Assembly (NCBI GenBank): GCA_938023735.1
Contig: CALJDK010000025.1
Coordinates: 97,057 to 161,056, forward strand
Direction of reading: 5' to 3'
DNA length: 64,000 nucleotides
DNA from: an uncultured Acidimicrobiales bacterium
GTDB taxonomy: Bacteria > Actinomycetota > Acidimicrobiia > Acidimicrobiales > SHLQ01
Part shown: piece after piece, positions 44,311 through 53,511 of the stretch
Layout: each line of letters starts with the position of its first letter
How positions within the stretch are numbered: the stretch's first letter is position 1
Program-made: the position numbers and the translations under genes
The notes under the pieces: model-generated
What the model was told of the DNA's origin: nothing
The model's input: the letters and a program-made list of their open reading frames with translations, nothing else
Databases searched by the model: none

Positions 44311-45669
44311 CTATTCGGTTTGGGGGGTCCAGCCTGGTGGGGCAGGGACGATGAGGAGTTCGTCGAAGCGCTGGCCGGTGCCATCGATGTCGATGTTTGA
44401 GGTCTCCAGGGTCGTCGTGTCGACGATGGTGACTGAACCGCTGCCGCTGGCCACGAGATACCGGCCATCGGTGGTCCACGACACGCTGAGCAGCGTGCTC
44501 GTTGGAAGGGAAATCGACGATGACTGGTCAATGGTGGATGCGTCCAAACCCCCGCCGATTGTGGCCACCACCCAATCGGCGTTGGGCGAAAGACGCAACG
44601 GCGCCGTGGGCGTAACCGACGCAGCCGAAAGCAGCGGGAGCTCGAACGCCTGGTCGTCGCCCGGTTCGGTGGTTGGCACGATCACGGGCTGACAGGTGAG
44701 CTCAACGTCGCACCGGTCGACGATGACATGGTTCCGCCCAGATCCCAGGAGTTTTCCGTCGGCGATCTCGGCAAAACCGCCATTGAGGCCGATGTCGACC
44801 ATATGTTCGAAGACCTGGCCGCCGGCCTCGACAAAGACGCGCTCGCCAACGCTGGCAATCTCGGCATGAAACGGCACGATCCCGGTCTCACTAGGAAAGA
44901 CTTCGTAGGCGCCAAACGCCTGAACTTCGTAGATGGTGCGGGGCGCAACTCCCGACAGTTGGCTCCCGACAACAACCCGCGGGCCTTGGCGAATATCGAA
45001 CGCCACCACGTTGCCGGACAGCTCAAAGTCGGCGCCACCGGTGAGCGAGAACGACCGCATCGTTCCGTTGTCGACGACCAAGAGGCGCTCGCCATTCGAT
45101 CCGATCGAATACCCGGTGGCGGGCGCGTCGTCGGTGGCCAGTTCGAACCCCACAGCGGAACGAAGTGGGAGGCGCTGGATCGCTCCGGTCTCGGCATCGA
45201 TGAGCACCACCATGTCGGCCCTTCGGCCAATGATGAGCTGGCGTTCGGACTGCGGGAAGAGTGGGAATGACGCCTCGGAGCCCGCGACGCTGGAGACCTC
45301 GGTGTCGCTGAGGACCGCCCGGGAGCTTGGGATGTCTTCCTCGTCGTCGGCACCGCTGTTTCCGTCGCCGTCTTGGCCGGCGGTTGATTCTTCGGCGATG
45401 GCGGATGGTGGCGCGTCATCGCTGCCGCCGAGGACCGAAAACAGCACGACGAGCGCAGCGACTGCGGCGCCTATGCCTGCGAGCACCGGAAGGCGTTTCG
45501 ACGAGGTGTCTGCGGTGGATACATCGGGCGTTGCGTCCGGCGATTGTCCGATGAGCCCAAGGTCGACCGTGGCTACCTGCTGGTCATGACCGCAGGATGG
45601 ACAGAACCGGTCGGTCGAGGAGAGCGCTGCTGCGCAGGAGGCGCAGGATGTCGTGGAACCGGAAGTCAC
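44311..45669 (-). CDS. Zinc-ribbon membrane protein with beta-propeller-like ectodomain
   Basis: This 452-residue protein begins with a zinc ribbon (CASCAAALSSTDRFCPSCG), then a linker and one transmembrane helix near 60-80 (LPVLAGIGAAVAALVVLFSVL). A Asp/Ser-rich stalk precedes repeated beta units (LLVVDNGTMRSFSL, RVVVGSQLSG, YLVASGSGSVTIVDTTTLE), as in propeller proteins. The role is unknown. The GTG at 45669 overlaps the MOSC stop (GTGA). It faces the sigma-partner gene, and both have propeller- or beta-rich ectodomains. Confidence 0.7.
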   Translation of the reverse strand: MTSGSTTSCASCAAALSSTDRFCPSCGHDQQVATVDLGLIGQSPDATPDVSTADTSSKRLPVLAGIGAAVAALVVLFSVLGGSDDAPPSAIAEESTAGQDGDGNSGADDEEDIPSSRAVLSDTEVSSVAGSEASFPLFPQSERQLIIGRRADMVVLIDAETGAIQRLPLRSAVGFELATDDAPATGYSIGSNGERLLVVDNGTMRSFSLTGGADFELSGNVVAFDIRQGPRVVVGSQLSGVAPRTIYEVQAFGAYEVFPSETGIVPFHAEIASVGERVFVEAGGQVFEHMVDIGLNGGFAEIADGKLLGSGRNHVIVDRCDVELTCQPVIVPTTEPGDDQAFELPLLSAASVTPTAPLRLSPNADWVVATIGGGLDASTIDQSSSISLPTSTLLSVSWTTDGRYLVASGSGSVTIVDTTTLETSNIDIDGTGQRFDELLIVPAPPGWTPQTE

Positions 45670-46142
45670 TGGCTCACGGTAGTGCCGATAGCGATAGTCC
45701 CCGAGGTGAGACAGCGGAAAACTGTGCCGGCTCGGCGACGAAGCGCAGTCTTGGCGCCCGCGCCAAGCTGATCCTCGAGCAGCTTGCACGGCGCGGCGAT
45801 ACGCACCACTTCGAGCTGGACATCGCCGATGGCGTAGCGGTCGCCAGGTGTGGTTGGAATGTCGCCATGCGACACGGTGATGTTGCGGCGCGTTAGGCCG
45901 GGGTCGAGCGGCTGGCCGAAGATCTCCGATGCCTCATCGAGGTCGGTTGCCGATTGCACGGTGATGTGGCGATGTCGGGATCCGTGGTAGCGGTCGCCCA
46001 CCAGGCCGGCTCCGGCCTCGGCTTCAACCTGGTCGACCGCTCGCATGTCCATGCGGCTGGCGAGGGCAATGTGGATAGCCACAACGGTGGGAGGGTGGAT
46101 AGCCACAACGGTTGGGGGTTCGGGTTGCGGACTGATTGCCAT
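45666..46142 (-). CDS. MOSC-domain protein
   Basis: This protein of about 158 residues resembles short YiiM-like MOSC proteins. The family start VVAIHIA... is followed by AGAGLVGDRYHGSRHRHITVQ and RRNITVSHGDI. CKLLEDQLG holds a conserved Cys. MOSC domains act in molybdenum-cofactor sulfur transfer or drug-adduct reduction; the substrate here is unknown. A 24-bp tandem duplication near its N-terminus repeats the first strand. The start is uncertain: 46142 is the best ATG, but no strong ribosome site is seen. Confidence 0.8.
   Translation of the reverse strand: MAISPQPEPPTVVAIHPPTVVAIHIALASRMDMRAVDQVEAEAGAGLVGDRYHGSRHRHITVQSATDLDEASEIFGQPLDPGLTRRNITVSHGDIPTTPGDRYAIGDVQLEVVRIAAPCKLLEDQLGAGAKTALRRRAGTVFRCLTSGTIAIGTTVSQ
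46071..46118 (-). repeat. 24-bp tandem duplication in the MOSC N-terminus
   Basis: GTGGATAGCCACAACGG starts both 46071-46094 and 46095-46118; the 24-base units differ at two positions. On the minus strand both copies are in frame and encode PTVVAIHP twice, so the protein's first beta strand is duplicated. Confidence 0.85.
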
Positions 46143-46160
46143 GAGGAAAGGGTAGCCATC

Positions 46161-46460
46161 GTGTTGACTGGAGTGATCAGCACTCACGACGACGATGAAC
46201 CCGATTTTGGGCCCGACGGCTTTCCCGCCGATTTTCCCGACGACTTCCCGGACGACCCCGAACGCATCACCGCATGCGCCTACTGGCGATGCGAAGAGCT
46301 GTTCGAAATGCGCACCGCCAACCATCAGTTCTGTCGCAAGGCTTGCCGAAGCCGTCAGCGGAAGTGGGAGCGGGCCCAAGAACGCAAGGTCCGCAAGGCC
46401 GAAGCCAAACAGCGTCGGGCTATTCAGCGTCAGGCGGCCCGAGACGGCCTAGGGGAGTAG
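46161..46460 (+). CDS. Small Cys-rich basic protein
   Basis: This protein of about 99 residues has an acidic N-terminus (DDDEPDFGPDGFPADFPDDFPDD). Then comes ITACAYWRCEELFEMRTANHQFCRKACRSRQRKWERAQERK, a four-Cys arrangement resembling the small zinc fingers of actinobacterial CGNR-like proteins, and a basic tail. The GTG at 46161 has GGAAAGGG upstream at 46146-46151. It is divergent from the MOSC gene and convergent with the FAD monooxygenase. Confidence 0.6.
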   Translation: MLTGVISTHDDDEPDFGPDGFPADFPDDFPDDPERITACAYWRCEELFEMRTANHQFCRKACRSRQRKWERAQERKVRKAEAKQRRAIQRQAARDGLGE

Positions 46461-46488
46461 GACACCCATCTCCGATACGGCTGATGCA

Positions 46489-47775
46489 CTATGGCGCAGT
46501 TGATTGTGGCGCGATGGTCGGCGGAGCGTTGTTGAGGGCTTCGATGGCGAACCCTGCGGCCGCCTTGTACCGGGCCATAAACGCTTCCACCTCGGAGCGT
46601 TCGAGTACGTCGTCGATATCGTCGAACACGCCGCCGCAACGTTTGTCGACCTCGCCCAGGATCGCTAGAGGTCCGGCGCCCCGGTTTCGCAGCACCAGCG
46701 CCGACATGTCGTTGAGGAGTGCGGCCTCGTAGCTATTGAGCGCATTACTCGAAACGCCGCGCTTGAGGAACGCGGCGCCGATGACCCGGGCATCGATAAT
46801 CGCCTGGCTCGCACCGTTTGAGCCCACCGGATACATCACATGAGCAGCATCACCCATGAGGGCAACGTTGCCATCGACCCATGAGTCGACAGGGTCACGG
46901 TCGACCATCGGGTATTCGTATATCTCATCGGTAGAGCGAATGAGCTGGGGGATATCGAGCCAGTCGAACGTCCAGTCCTCGAACTGGGGCAGAAATTCGT
47001 CGAGGTCGGCTCGCCGGTTCCAATCGCTTTCCCGCCAACCACCGGAGGGGTCAAAGGTGAGTTCGGCGATCCAGTTGATGTGCTGGAGACCGGTAGCTGG
47101 ATCGACGGGCGAGATCGGGTAGTGAATGAAACGCTGATCGAGGCTTCCACACGCAGTAAATGAGGCGCCGGTGCGGATGGGCTTGCCCATCGAGGAGCCT
47201 CGCCACAACACGGCGCCGCCCCAGATGGGCTCGGATTCGCCGGGATGCATTTGCGCCCTGATGGCCGAATGGAGCCCATCGGCGCCCAGCAGGACATCGG
47301 CATGCAAGGTAACCGTGGCGTCGTTGTGGCGATCGTGAGCTGTGACCTCAACGCCGGACTGCTGATGGTTCTGCGCTCGGTTTCGATAGCCCTCCACTCG
47401 GTGACCGGCGAGCACCGAATCGGGGCCCAACCGATCGAGCACCTCGTGATACAGAAGCATCTGAAGCTCGCCCCGATGCACCGAATACTGAGGCCAGTTG
47501 TAGCCCGCGTCGATACCGCGCGGCTCTGCCCAAATGTCGTTGCCGTTGCGCCCAACCAGCGCCCACTCTTTGGTCGGAATCCCGATCGAGTCGAGCTTGG
47601 GTCCCAACCCGAGATCCATCAGTTCCCGCACCGCGTTGGGTTGCAGATTGATACCGACGCCCAGCGGCTTGATCTCTCGCACCGACTCGAGCACGGTCAC
47701 CGGCACCCCGATTTCATGACACGTGAGCGCCATGGTCAGTCCGCCAATACCGCCGCCTGCCACGAGCACTGTCAT
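46489..47775 (-). CDS. FAD-dependent monooxygenase (aromatic hydroxylase family)
   Basis: This 428-residue class A flavoprotein has VLVAGGGIGGLTMALTCHE (Rossmann GxGxxG) at the N-terminus, and VLLGADGLHSAIR (the DG motif) near residue 165. It also has GNVALMGDAAHVMYPVGSNGASQAI (the GD motif) near 295. It would hydroxylate a carboxylated or aromatic substrate using NAD(P)H and O2. The substrate is not predictable. A 3-hydroxyacyl-CoA dehydrogenase-like gene is the upstream neighbour on the same strand. Confidence 0.9.
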   Translation of the reverse strand: MTVLVAGGGIGGLTMALTCHEIGVPVTVLESVREIKPLGVGINLQPNAVRELMDLGLGPKLDSIGIPTKEWALVGRNGNDIWAEPRGIDAGYNWPQYSVHRGELQMLLYHEVLDRLGPDSVLAGHRVEGYRNRAQNHQQSGVEVTAHDRHNDATVTLHADVLLGADGLHSAIRAQMHPGESEPIWGGAVLWRGSSMGKPIRTGASFTACGSLDQRFIHYPISPVDPATGLQHINWIAELTFDPSGGWRESDWNRRADLDEFLPQFEDWTFDWLDIPQLIRSTDEIYEYPMVDRDPVDSWVDGNVALMGDAAHVMYPVGSNGASQAIIDARVIGAAFLKRGVSSNALNSYEAALLNDMSALVLRNRGAGPLAILGEVDKRCGGVFDDIDDVLERSEVEAFMARYKAAAGFAIEALNNAPPTIAPQSTAP

Positions 47776-47834
47776 CTCGACGCTCCTAGGTCGTTTCGTT
47801 TCGTCTCGTCGAAGTGGCCGGCTTCACGACTGTC

Positions 47835-49943
47835 CTAGACCGACAGCGGCGCGGCGGCGACGCTGGCGAAGGTGCCGCCGTCGGCTGCGAGTTGTTCGAT
47901 GAGTGGTGCGGGCGCCCAGAAATCGCCGTGCTCAGCCTGCAATGCCTGAAGACGGGCCAACACGTTGTCGAGACCCATCTGGTCGGCGTAGTACATCGGG
48001 CCGCCGCGGTAGGCGGGCCAGTTGTAACCGGTGATCCAGATCATGTCGATATCGGACGACCGGATGGCCTTGTTCTCGGCAAGGATCTTGGCGCCCTCGT
48101 TAACCATGGGCAGCACGAGACGCTCGATGATCTCTTCGGAGGTAAAGGTGCGAGGTTCCTTGCCCGCCTTGGCAGCGAACTCTTTCACCAACTCTTCGGT
48201 GATGGACGACGGGGTTCCCACTCGGTTCTCGTCGTAGTCGTAGTAGCCGGCACCGTTCTTTTGGCCGCGCCGATCGAGTTCGCAGAGCCTTTCGCGGATA
48301 GTGCTTCCCGTTGAGGTCTCGGCCGACCAGCCAATGTCGAGACCTGCGAGGTCGCTCATCTGGAACGGTCCCATGGCAAAACCGAAGTCATACAGCGCCT
48401 GGTCGACCTCCCAGGGCATTGCCCCTTCATCGAGCAGTGCTTGGGCTTGGGTGCTGCGTTGAAACAACATGCGGTTGCCCACAAAGCCCGGGCAGACGCC
48501 TACCAGCGCACCGAGTTTGCCGATTCGCTTCGCCGTCTTCATGGCGGTGTTCACTACTTCGAGCGAGGTTTCCCTTCCTCGTACCACTTCGAGGCAACGC
48601 ATCACGTTGGCAGGCGAGAAGAAATGCATGCCGATGACCGACTCGGGGCGTGTGGTGGCCGAGGCGATTTCGTCAATATTGAGAGCGCTGGTGTTTGAGG
48701 CCAAAACGGCACCGGCCTTACACGTGGCGTCGAGAGTGGCGAAGATTTCCTTCTTGATGTCCATATTCTCGAACACTGCTTCGATGACCATGTCGACATC
48801 GGCCAGATCGTCGAGGCTGAGCGATGGTGTGATCATCGCCATGCGACGGTCGACCTCTTCGATGGGGAAGCGTCCATTGCGGGAGCTGCGCTCGTAGTTG
48901 GATCGCACAACCGCCAAACCGCGATCGAGCGCCTCCTGGTTGGTCTCAACAATGGTGACGGGCACGCCAGCATTGACGAAGTTCATCGTGATGCCACCGC
49001 CCATGGTTCCGGCGCCGATAACGCCCACCGACTCCACGGGCAGAGTCGGGGTATCTTTGGGGACATCGGGAATCTTCCAGACCTGACGCTCGGCGAAGAA
49101 CACATAACGCTGGGCGGCAGATTCGGCGCTTCGCACCACTTCGCCGAACAATTCGCCCTCTCGTCGGATGCCCTCGGCGAACGGCAACTCCACCGCTGCC
49201 TCGACACATTTGATAATGGCTTCGGGGGCCAAGAACCCACGGAATTTTCGAGCCGCTTTCGAGGCCCTGAAGTCGGCGAAGAGCTGGGCGTTGCCCCGGT
49301 CGGGCACCACCATGTCGTCGTTGTCGCTGACCTTCTTCAACGGCTTGCCCTCGGCGACAAGGCGTTGGGCGTAGGCGACGGCGTCATCGAGCAGCGAGTC
49401 TTCGGCCGCAAGCTCGTCGACGAGACCCATCTCGAGGCAGTCGGCGGCCGGCACGTGGGTACCTGCCGTCATAAACTCGAGCGCTTTTTGTGCGCCGACG
49501 ATGCGGGGAAGTCGTTGGGTACCGCCGGCGCCTGGAAGCAGGCCCAGATGCACCTCGGGGAGACCGCATTTCGCGCTGGGAACGGCGATTCGGTAATGGG
49601 CACACAGCGCTACTTCAAGACCGCCCCCAAGAGCGGTGCCGTGGATGGCGGCAACCACGGGTTTGGGCGAGCTCTCCATCATGTTTTGTACGTCGGTGAG
49701 CGAGGCGCCCGATTGTGCTCCGCCGAACTCGGTGATGTCGGCACCAGCGATGAAGGTTCGACCGGCGCAGATGAGCACGATCGCCTGAGCGTCGGAGGTG
49801 TTGGCCTGCTGAAAAGCCTCGAACAAACCGTCTCGAACGACGGCGCTGAGAGCATTCACCGGCGGCGAATCGAGCGTGATGACGGCGACGCCTGCCTCGT
49901 CGGGTTGATAGCTGAGGTCGGTTACGTCGTTGATTGTGGTCAT
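47835..49943 (-). CDS. Fused enoyl-CoA hydratase / 3-hydroxyacyl-CoA dehydrogenase (FadB-like)
   Basis: This 702-residue fatty-acid beta-oxidation enzyme has an N-terminal crotonase domain with [24 protein letters not shown] and [20 protein letters not shown]. The dehydrogenase part has [28 protein letters not shown] as its NAD-binding loop. [20 protein letters not shown] and [12 protein letters not shown] follow. The order is hydratase first, then dehydrogenase, as in FadB/FadJ. Its ATG at 49943 is 52 bases from the divergent GNAT gene. Confidence 0.92.
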   Translation of the reverse strand: MTTINDVTDLSYQPDEAGVAVITLDSPPVNALSAVVRDGLFEAFQQANTSDAQAIVLICAGRTFIAGADITEFGGAQSGASLTDVQNMMESSPKPVVAAIHGTALGGGLEVALCAHYRIAVPSAKCGLPEVHLGLLPGAGGTQRLPRIVGAQKALEFMTAGTHVPAADCLEMGLVDELAAEDSLLDDAVAYAQRLVAEGKPLKKVSDNDDMVVPDRGNAQLFADFRASKAARKFRGFLAPEAIIKCVEAAVELPFAEGIRREGELFGEVVRSAESAAQRYVFFAERQVWKIPDVPKDTPTLPVESVGVIGAGTMGGGITMNFVNAGVPVTIVETNQEALDRGLAVVRSNYERSSRNGRFPIEEVDRRMAMITPSLSLDDLADVDMVIEAVFENMDIKKEIFATLDATCKAGAVLASNTSALNIDEIASATTRPESVIGMHFFSPANVMRCLEVVRGRETSLEVVNTAMKTAKRIGKLGALVGVCPGFVGNRMLFQRSTQAQALLDEGAMPWEVDQALYDFGFAMGPFQMSDLAGLDIGWSAETSTGSTIRERLCELDRRGQKNGAGYYDYDENRVGTPSSITEELVKEFAAKAGKEPRTFTSEEIIERLVLPMVNEGAKILAENKAIRSSDIDMIWITGYNWPAYRGGPMYYADQMGLDNVLARLQALQAEHGDFWAPAPLIEQLAADGGTFASVAAAPLSV

Positions 49944-49995
49944 TTGTGGCTCTCCCGATCGACATGTGCGGCCGCCGACAACCTAACCTGCACGG

Positions 49996-50598
49996 GTGTC
50001 TCCCTTGGATTCGGCAGCCGATGGCCAGCACGCATTTGTGGTTACCGACCCGCTCGATGCCGCGGCAGTAGCTGCGCTCCAGAGCTACTTCGCTGAACTC
50101 GCCGACCGCTTCGACGATGGATTCGACGCCGGCGATGCGGTCACCGCCGATGCCGAATGGTTCACACCGCCCGCCGGAGTGTTCCTGCTGGCCGTGCACC
50201 CGACAACCGGAGCGACTCTGGGCTGTGGCGCCGTGCAGGTACTCGCCGATGGTGCTGCCGAAATCAAACGAATGTGGATTGACGGCGATGCCCGCGGGCA
50301 AGGACTCGGGAAGGGTCTCTTGCAGGAGCTCGAAACCCATGCCTTGGAGCTTGGCAACGGAGTGATTCGCCTGGACACCAACGACGTCCTGCTCGAAGCC
50401 ATTGCCATGTACCGCTCACAGGGGTACGTCGAGGTTGCGGCATACAACGACAACCCGTACGCCCGTCACTGGTTCGAAAAGGCGCCAGGGAATAGAGCGG
50501 ATAGGTCCGATTTCGAGTTTACAAACCGCTCTATTCCAGGGGCTGGCCCATTGGCCTCCGGCCAATCAGCGCAGCCCCCAGCGGAGGGGCAAGCGTAA
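49996..50598 (+). CDS. GNAT-family acetyltransferase with repeat-derived C-terminal tail
   Basis: This 200-residue protein has a GNAT core at roughly residues 30-160, with IKRMWIDGDARGQGLGKGLLQELE (the acetyl-CoA P-loop R/Q-x-x-G-x-G) and VIRLDTNDVLLEAIAMYRSQGYVE. The domain ends near YARHWFEKAP (residue 164), where relatives usually stop soon after. Residues 165-195 are encoded by the 92-bp dispersed repeat (50488-50579). The last few residues lead to a TAA that overlaps the next ATG (TAATG). The GTG at 49996 is chosen. Confidence 0.85.
   Translation: MSPLDSAADGQHAFVVTDPLDAAAVAALQSYFAELADRFDDGFDAGDAVTADAEWFTPPAGVFLLAVHPTTGATLGCGAVQVLADGAAEIKRMWIDGDARGQGLGKGLLQELETHALELGNGVIRLDTNDVLLEAIAMYRSQGYVEVAAYNDNPYARHWFEKAPGNRADRSDFEFTNRSIPGAGPLASGQSAQPPAEGQA
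50488..50579 (+). repeat. 92-bp dispersed palindromic element, copy 2
   Basis: This copy matches 1823-1914 with three mismatches. The first arm GAATAGAGCGG (50490-50500) pairs with CCGCTCTATTC (50526-50536). The second outer arm GGGGCTG (50539-50545) pairs with CAGCCCC (50572-50578). The element lies in frame in the GNAT gene and supplies about 31 C-terminal residues. Just after it, GCGGAGGGG (50581-50588) probably serves as the ribosome site of the following spermidine-synthase-like gene. Confidence 0.92.
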
Positions 50599-52028
50599 TG
50601 GACTCCCGCTCGGCAAACGGATTGGTGTTCTTTACCTCGGGCCTTGTGCTGGTGATCGAAATTGTCGCCGGCCGCCTCATGGCGCCCTACGTGGGTGTGT
50701 CGCTCGAGGCCTTTACCGGCATCATCGGCACCGTGCTCGCAGGTATTGCGCTCGGCTCGGCGGTTGGTGGCCGGATGGCCGATCACAGCGAGCCACGCCG
50801 GTTGATTGCCCTGGCGCTCATTTTGGGCGGGGCGTTCACGTGGCTGTCGGTGGTGATCGTTGCCCTAATCGGTCCGAGTATGAGTAGTTCGCCGGCCGAC
50901 ATCGTCACGCTCACCCTTCTGGCATTCTTTCTACCTACCTCGATCCTGAGCTCGATCAGCCCCATGGTGGCCAAGCTGCGGCTGTCGTCGTTGGAAGAAA
51001 CCGGCAGCGTTGTGGGCGGACTCTCGGCCGCAGGAACTGTCGGGGCTTTGGTGGGCACGTTTGGTACTGGTTTTGTGCTGCTAGGCCTCCTGCCCATTCG
51101 CACCATCATCTACGTCATCGGTGCTGTGCTGGTTCTTGCCGGCATCGTCGGGATCGTCGCCGGCCGGGCGGGCGAGAACACCAAGCCCGATGCGGCGTCG
51201 ATGATTATGGTCGTCGTGGCTGGCCTGCTGAGCTTTGGTGTGTCGACGCCCTGCGATTACGAGACCGACTACGCCTGTGCCCGCATCATCGCCGACGAGG
51301 ACCGGCCCGGCGGACGAAGTCTGATTCTGGATCGGGTTCGCCATGCCCATGTTGATCTGGATGACCCGTCGCACCTGGAGCTTCGATACGCACAGCTCTT
51401 TGGTGCGGTAATCGATAGCGAGCCATCCGGTGCCCTCGATGTGCTCCACATCGGCGGCGGGGGGTTCTCCCTTCCCCGTTATGTCAGTGCCGAACGGCCA
51501 GGCAGCACCAACGTGGTCCTCGAAATCGATGAAGGATTGGTCGAGATTGCCGAGATCGAGTTGGGCCTCGACGACGTCGAGAATCTCGAGTTCGTGTTCG
51601 GCGACGCCCGGCAGGCCTTGCCGGACTTCGACACCGACGGCTTCGACATCATCGTGGGAGATGCATTTGGCGGCGATGTGGTGCCGTGGCATCTCACCAC
51701 CCTTGAAGCAGTGGAAGAGTACGACCGACTACTCCGACCCGACGGCGTGTACGTGCTCAATCTTATTGATGGTGGTGACAGCGACTTCGCCCGCGCTCAG
51801 CTGGCAACGCTGGCCGAGCGGTTTGAACATGTGGCCGTTATCGTGCCGGTGGAGATTCCCGGACGGGCGTATAACCAGATCATTGCGGCATCGAACGAAC
51901 CGTTCGGCGAGTTTGTAATCCCCGAAGGCGCGGGTGTGCTGGTCGCAGGCGATGACGCACAGCGATATATCGGTGATGCAGAGGTGCTCACCGACAATTT
52001 TGCCCCGGCTGAGCAACTCAAGCAGTAG
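50598..52028 (+). CDS. Membrane-fused spermidine-synthase-like protein
   Basis: This 476-residue protein has seven or more membrane helices in its first 215 residues, such as GLVFFTSGLVLVIEIVAGRLMAPYVG. A Rossmann methyltransferase-like domain follows, with DVLHIGGGGFSLPRYV, VVLEIDEGLVEIAE and FGDARQALPDF. GDAFGGDVVPWHLTTLEAVEEY is typical of spermidine-synthase homologues. Whether it makes a polyamine is unknown, as many such fusions are uncharacterised. The ATG at 50598 overlaps the GNAT stop, and GGAGGGG lies in the edge of the repeat element. Confidence 0.85.
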   Translation: MDSRSANGLVFFTSGLVLVIEIVAGRLMAPYVGVSLEAFTGIIGTVLAGIALGSAVGGRMADHSEPRRLIALALILGGAFTWLSVVIVALIGPSMSSSPADIVTLTLLAFFLPTSILSSISPMVAKLRLSSLEETGSVVGGLSAAGTVGALVGTFGTGFVLLGLLPIRTIIYVIGAVLVLAGIVGIVAGRAGENTKPDAASMIMVVVAGLLSFGVSTPCDYETDYACARIIADEDRPGGRSLILDRVRHAHVDLDDPSHLELRYAQLFGAVIDSEPSGALDVLHIGGGGFSLPRYVSAERPGSTNVVLEIDEGLVEIAEIELGLDDVENLEFVFGDARQALPDFDTDGFDIIVGDAFGGDVVPWHLTTLEAVEEYDRLLRPDGVYVLNLIDGGDSDFARAQLATLAERFEHVAVIVPVEIPGRAYNQIIAASNEPFGEFVIPEGAGVLVAGDDAQRYIGDAEVLTDNFAPAEQLKQ

Positions 52029-52107
52029 ATGTTGTTTCAGCGGAAGCGAGTTGCAGATGCGCTGGCACCATCGCTGCTGCTCGAACTTCTTCGGGGCCGC
52101 CTCGCCT

Positions 52108-53382
52108 CTACTCCCGCGGAGGCGGCGGTGGTCGGCCCTGATTAGCGATCTCGTCGGGCGTAGCCTTGCGGAGCTTCCATACGCCTGTTCCGCCGCGCTG
52201 AGGCTCGAAGTAAAGGGTCTGGTGCAGATCGTGGATGCGGTGATGGCAGTCCTGGCAAACCAACGCCAGGTTCTCGATGTCGGTCTTACCCTTGAGCGGC
52301 GCATTCCAGGGTATGAGATGGTGCGCCTCGCACCGATCGTGGGGCGCCCGACAGAGCACGCAACCGCGGTCGCGGGCGATGAGGGCAGCGAGCTGGACTC
52401 GGGTAGCCGTGCGATGAGAACGACCTTGCCAAAGCGCCTGTCCGTTCCCGTCGAAGACCATGCCGATGAGTTCGGCGTTGCAGTAGTATCGGGCAAACAC
52501 ACTGGGTGGCAGCGGTCCGACACCAAATTGCTGCAGGTCGGTGATGACCCCGTGGTCGTTGATGGTGGCGCCCAGCACGATGGTGGGTCGGTTGGCCGGA
52601 CGACTCAATGCCGCAGCAGTTGAGGCGTCGTTGGCGGTCGGTTGCTTTGACCCTTCAAAGTTGCCGACGAACGCATCGAACATTCGGTGGGCATGGCTTC
52701 GCGGATGCTTGCGATTTGGCAGGTCGCGCCCGCCATCGGACAGGTAGAGATCGTGCGCTTGGTTCCCGATGAGTTTCCACAAGCGTTCGATGCTGGATTT
52801 GTCGCCTTCGGCCAAGATGGCTTCGGTGCCCCGCTTGGTCGTGAACTTTGAAACTTTACGAAGCCGTCGTTGGCGCTGATGTTGCGTCTCCTCGTCGGCG
52901 GCATTGTGTTGCTCGACGAAGGATTTGATGGCGTCGTTGGACTGGTCGCCGTTTGAGCTGCGAACCGTCTCGAGGAGGTCTGCGTCCTTTGACGCTGCCC
53001 CATCGGTCTTGGTGTCGGCATCGGCCAACGCATCGAGTTGCTCTGGGGTGACGCTGCCATCTTCGATATGGCTCACCAGTTCTGGATTATTGCGAGCGGT
53101 GGTTGCCCGCTTGGCGGCGGTCTTACGCTGTTTCTTGGATTTCTTGCGGTTTCGGTCGGAGAGATCTTCGGTCTCACGAGCGGTAGAACCACCTTGTTGA
53201 GCCCGAGCCAGCACACGAACTTCGGCTGCGGTGACCTGACAACCGAGCCAGCCAAGCTCGCCGATGGCCCGACCATCGGGCATGGACATGATGGTCTCGA
53301 TGAGTTGCTTGAACACCGGACGGACGTCGTTGGGCGTGAGGGGAGCAGTCTCAAACGCAATGTGGTCGTCGACGAAGGTCAT
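52108..53382 (-). CDS. DUF222-type HNH endonuclease-like protein
   Basis: This 424-residue protein has the DUF222 plan: a helical Arg/Lys-rich N-terminal region (KKSKKQRKTAAKR near residue 80) and a C-terminal HNH domain. The domain is CVLCRAPHDRCEAHHLIPWNAPLKGKTDIENLALVCQDCHHRIHD (near 345-390), with paired Cys and the HH...N...H ligands. Such proteins are abundant in actinobacteria and may be selfish or nuclease genes. The ATG at 53382 is the natural start; upstream open frame is shadow. It faces a MmcQ-like gene 129 bases away. Confidence 0.85.
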   Translation of the reverse strand: MTFVDDHIAFETAPLTPNDVRPVFKQLIETIMSMPDGRAIGELGWLGCQVTAAEVRVLARAQQGGSTARETEDLSDRNRKKSKKQRKTAAKRATTARNNPELVSHIEDGSVTPEQLDALADADTKTDGAASKDADLLETVRSSNGDQSNDAIKSFVEQHNAADEETQHQRQRRLRKVSKFTTKRGTEAILAEGDKSSIERLWKLIGNQAHDLYLSDGGRDLPNRKHPRSHAHRMFDAFVGNFEGSKQPTANDASTAAALSRPANRPTIVLGATINDHGVITDLQQFGVGPLPPSVFARYYCNAELIGMVFDGNGQALWQGRSHRTATRVQLAALIARDRGCVLCRAPHDRCEAHHLIPWNAPLKGKTDIENLALVCQDCHHRIHDLHQTLYFEPQRGGTGVWKLRKATPDEIANQGRPPPPPRE

Positions 53383-53439
53383 GCACACAAACTTACGAAG
53401 GGGGTGTGACAAGAAGTGGTGAATTGCATCGAAAGGGTA

Positions 53440-53459
53440 GAAATTTCTTTGGAAATTTC
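53440..53459. promoter_or_regulatory. Double GAAATTTC palindrome in an AT-rich divergent gap
   Basis: GAAATTTC occurs at 53440-53447 and 53452-53459, 12 bases apart. Both are perfect palindromes in an AT-rich patch that contrasts with the surrounding GC-rich DNA. It lies between the divergent HNH and MmcQ-like genes and may be a binding site or A/T promoter element. Function is not shown. Confidence 0.35.
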
Positions 53460-53511
53460 TTGGATGCGGCGAAACGAAGCGCCGCAGGCCGTGGTCGTGC
53501 TTCACTAGGGC

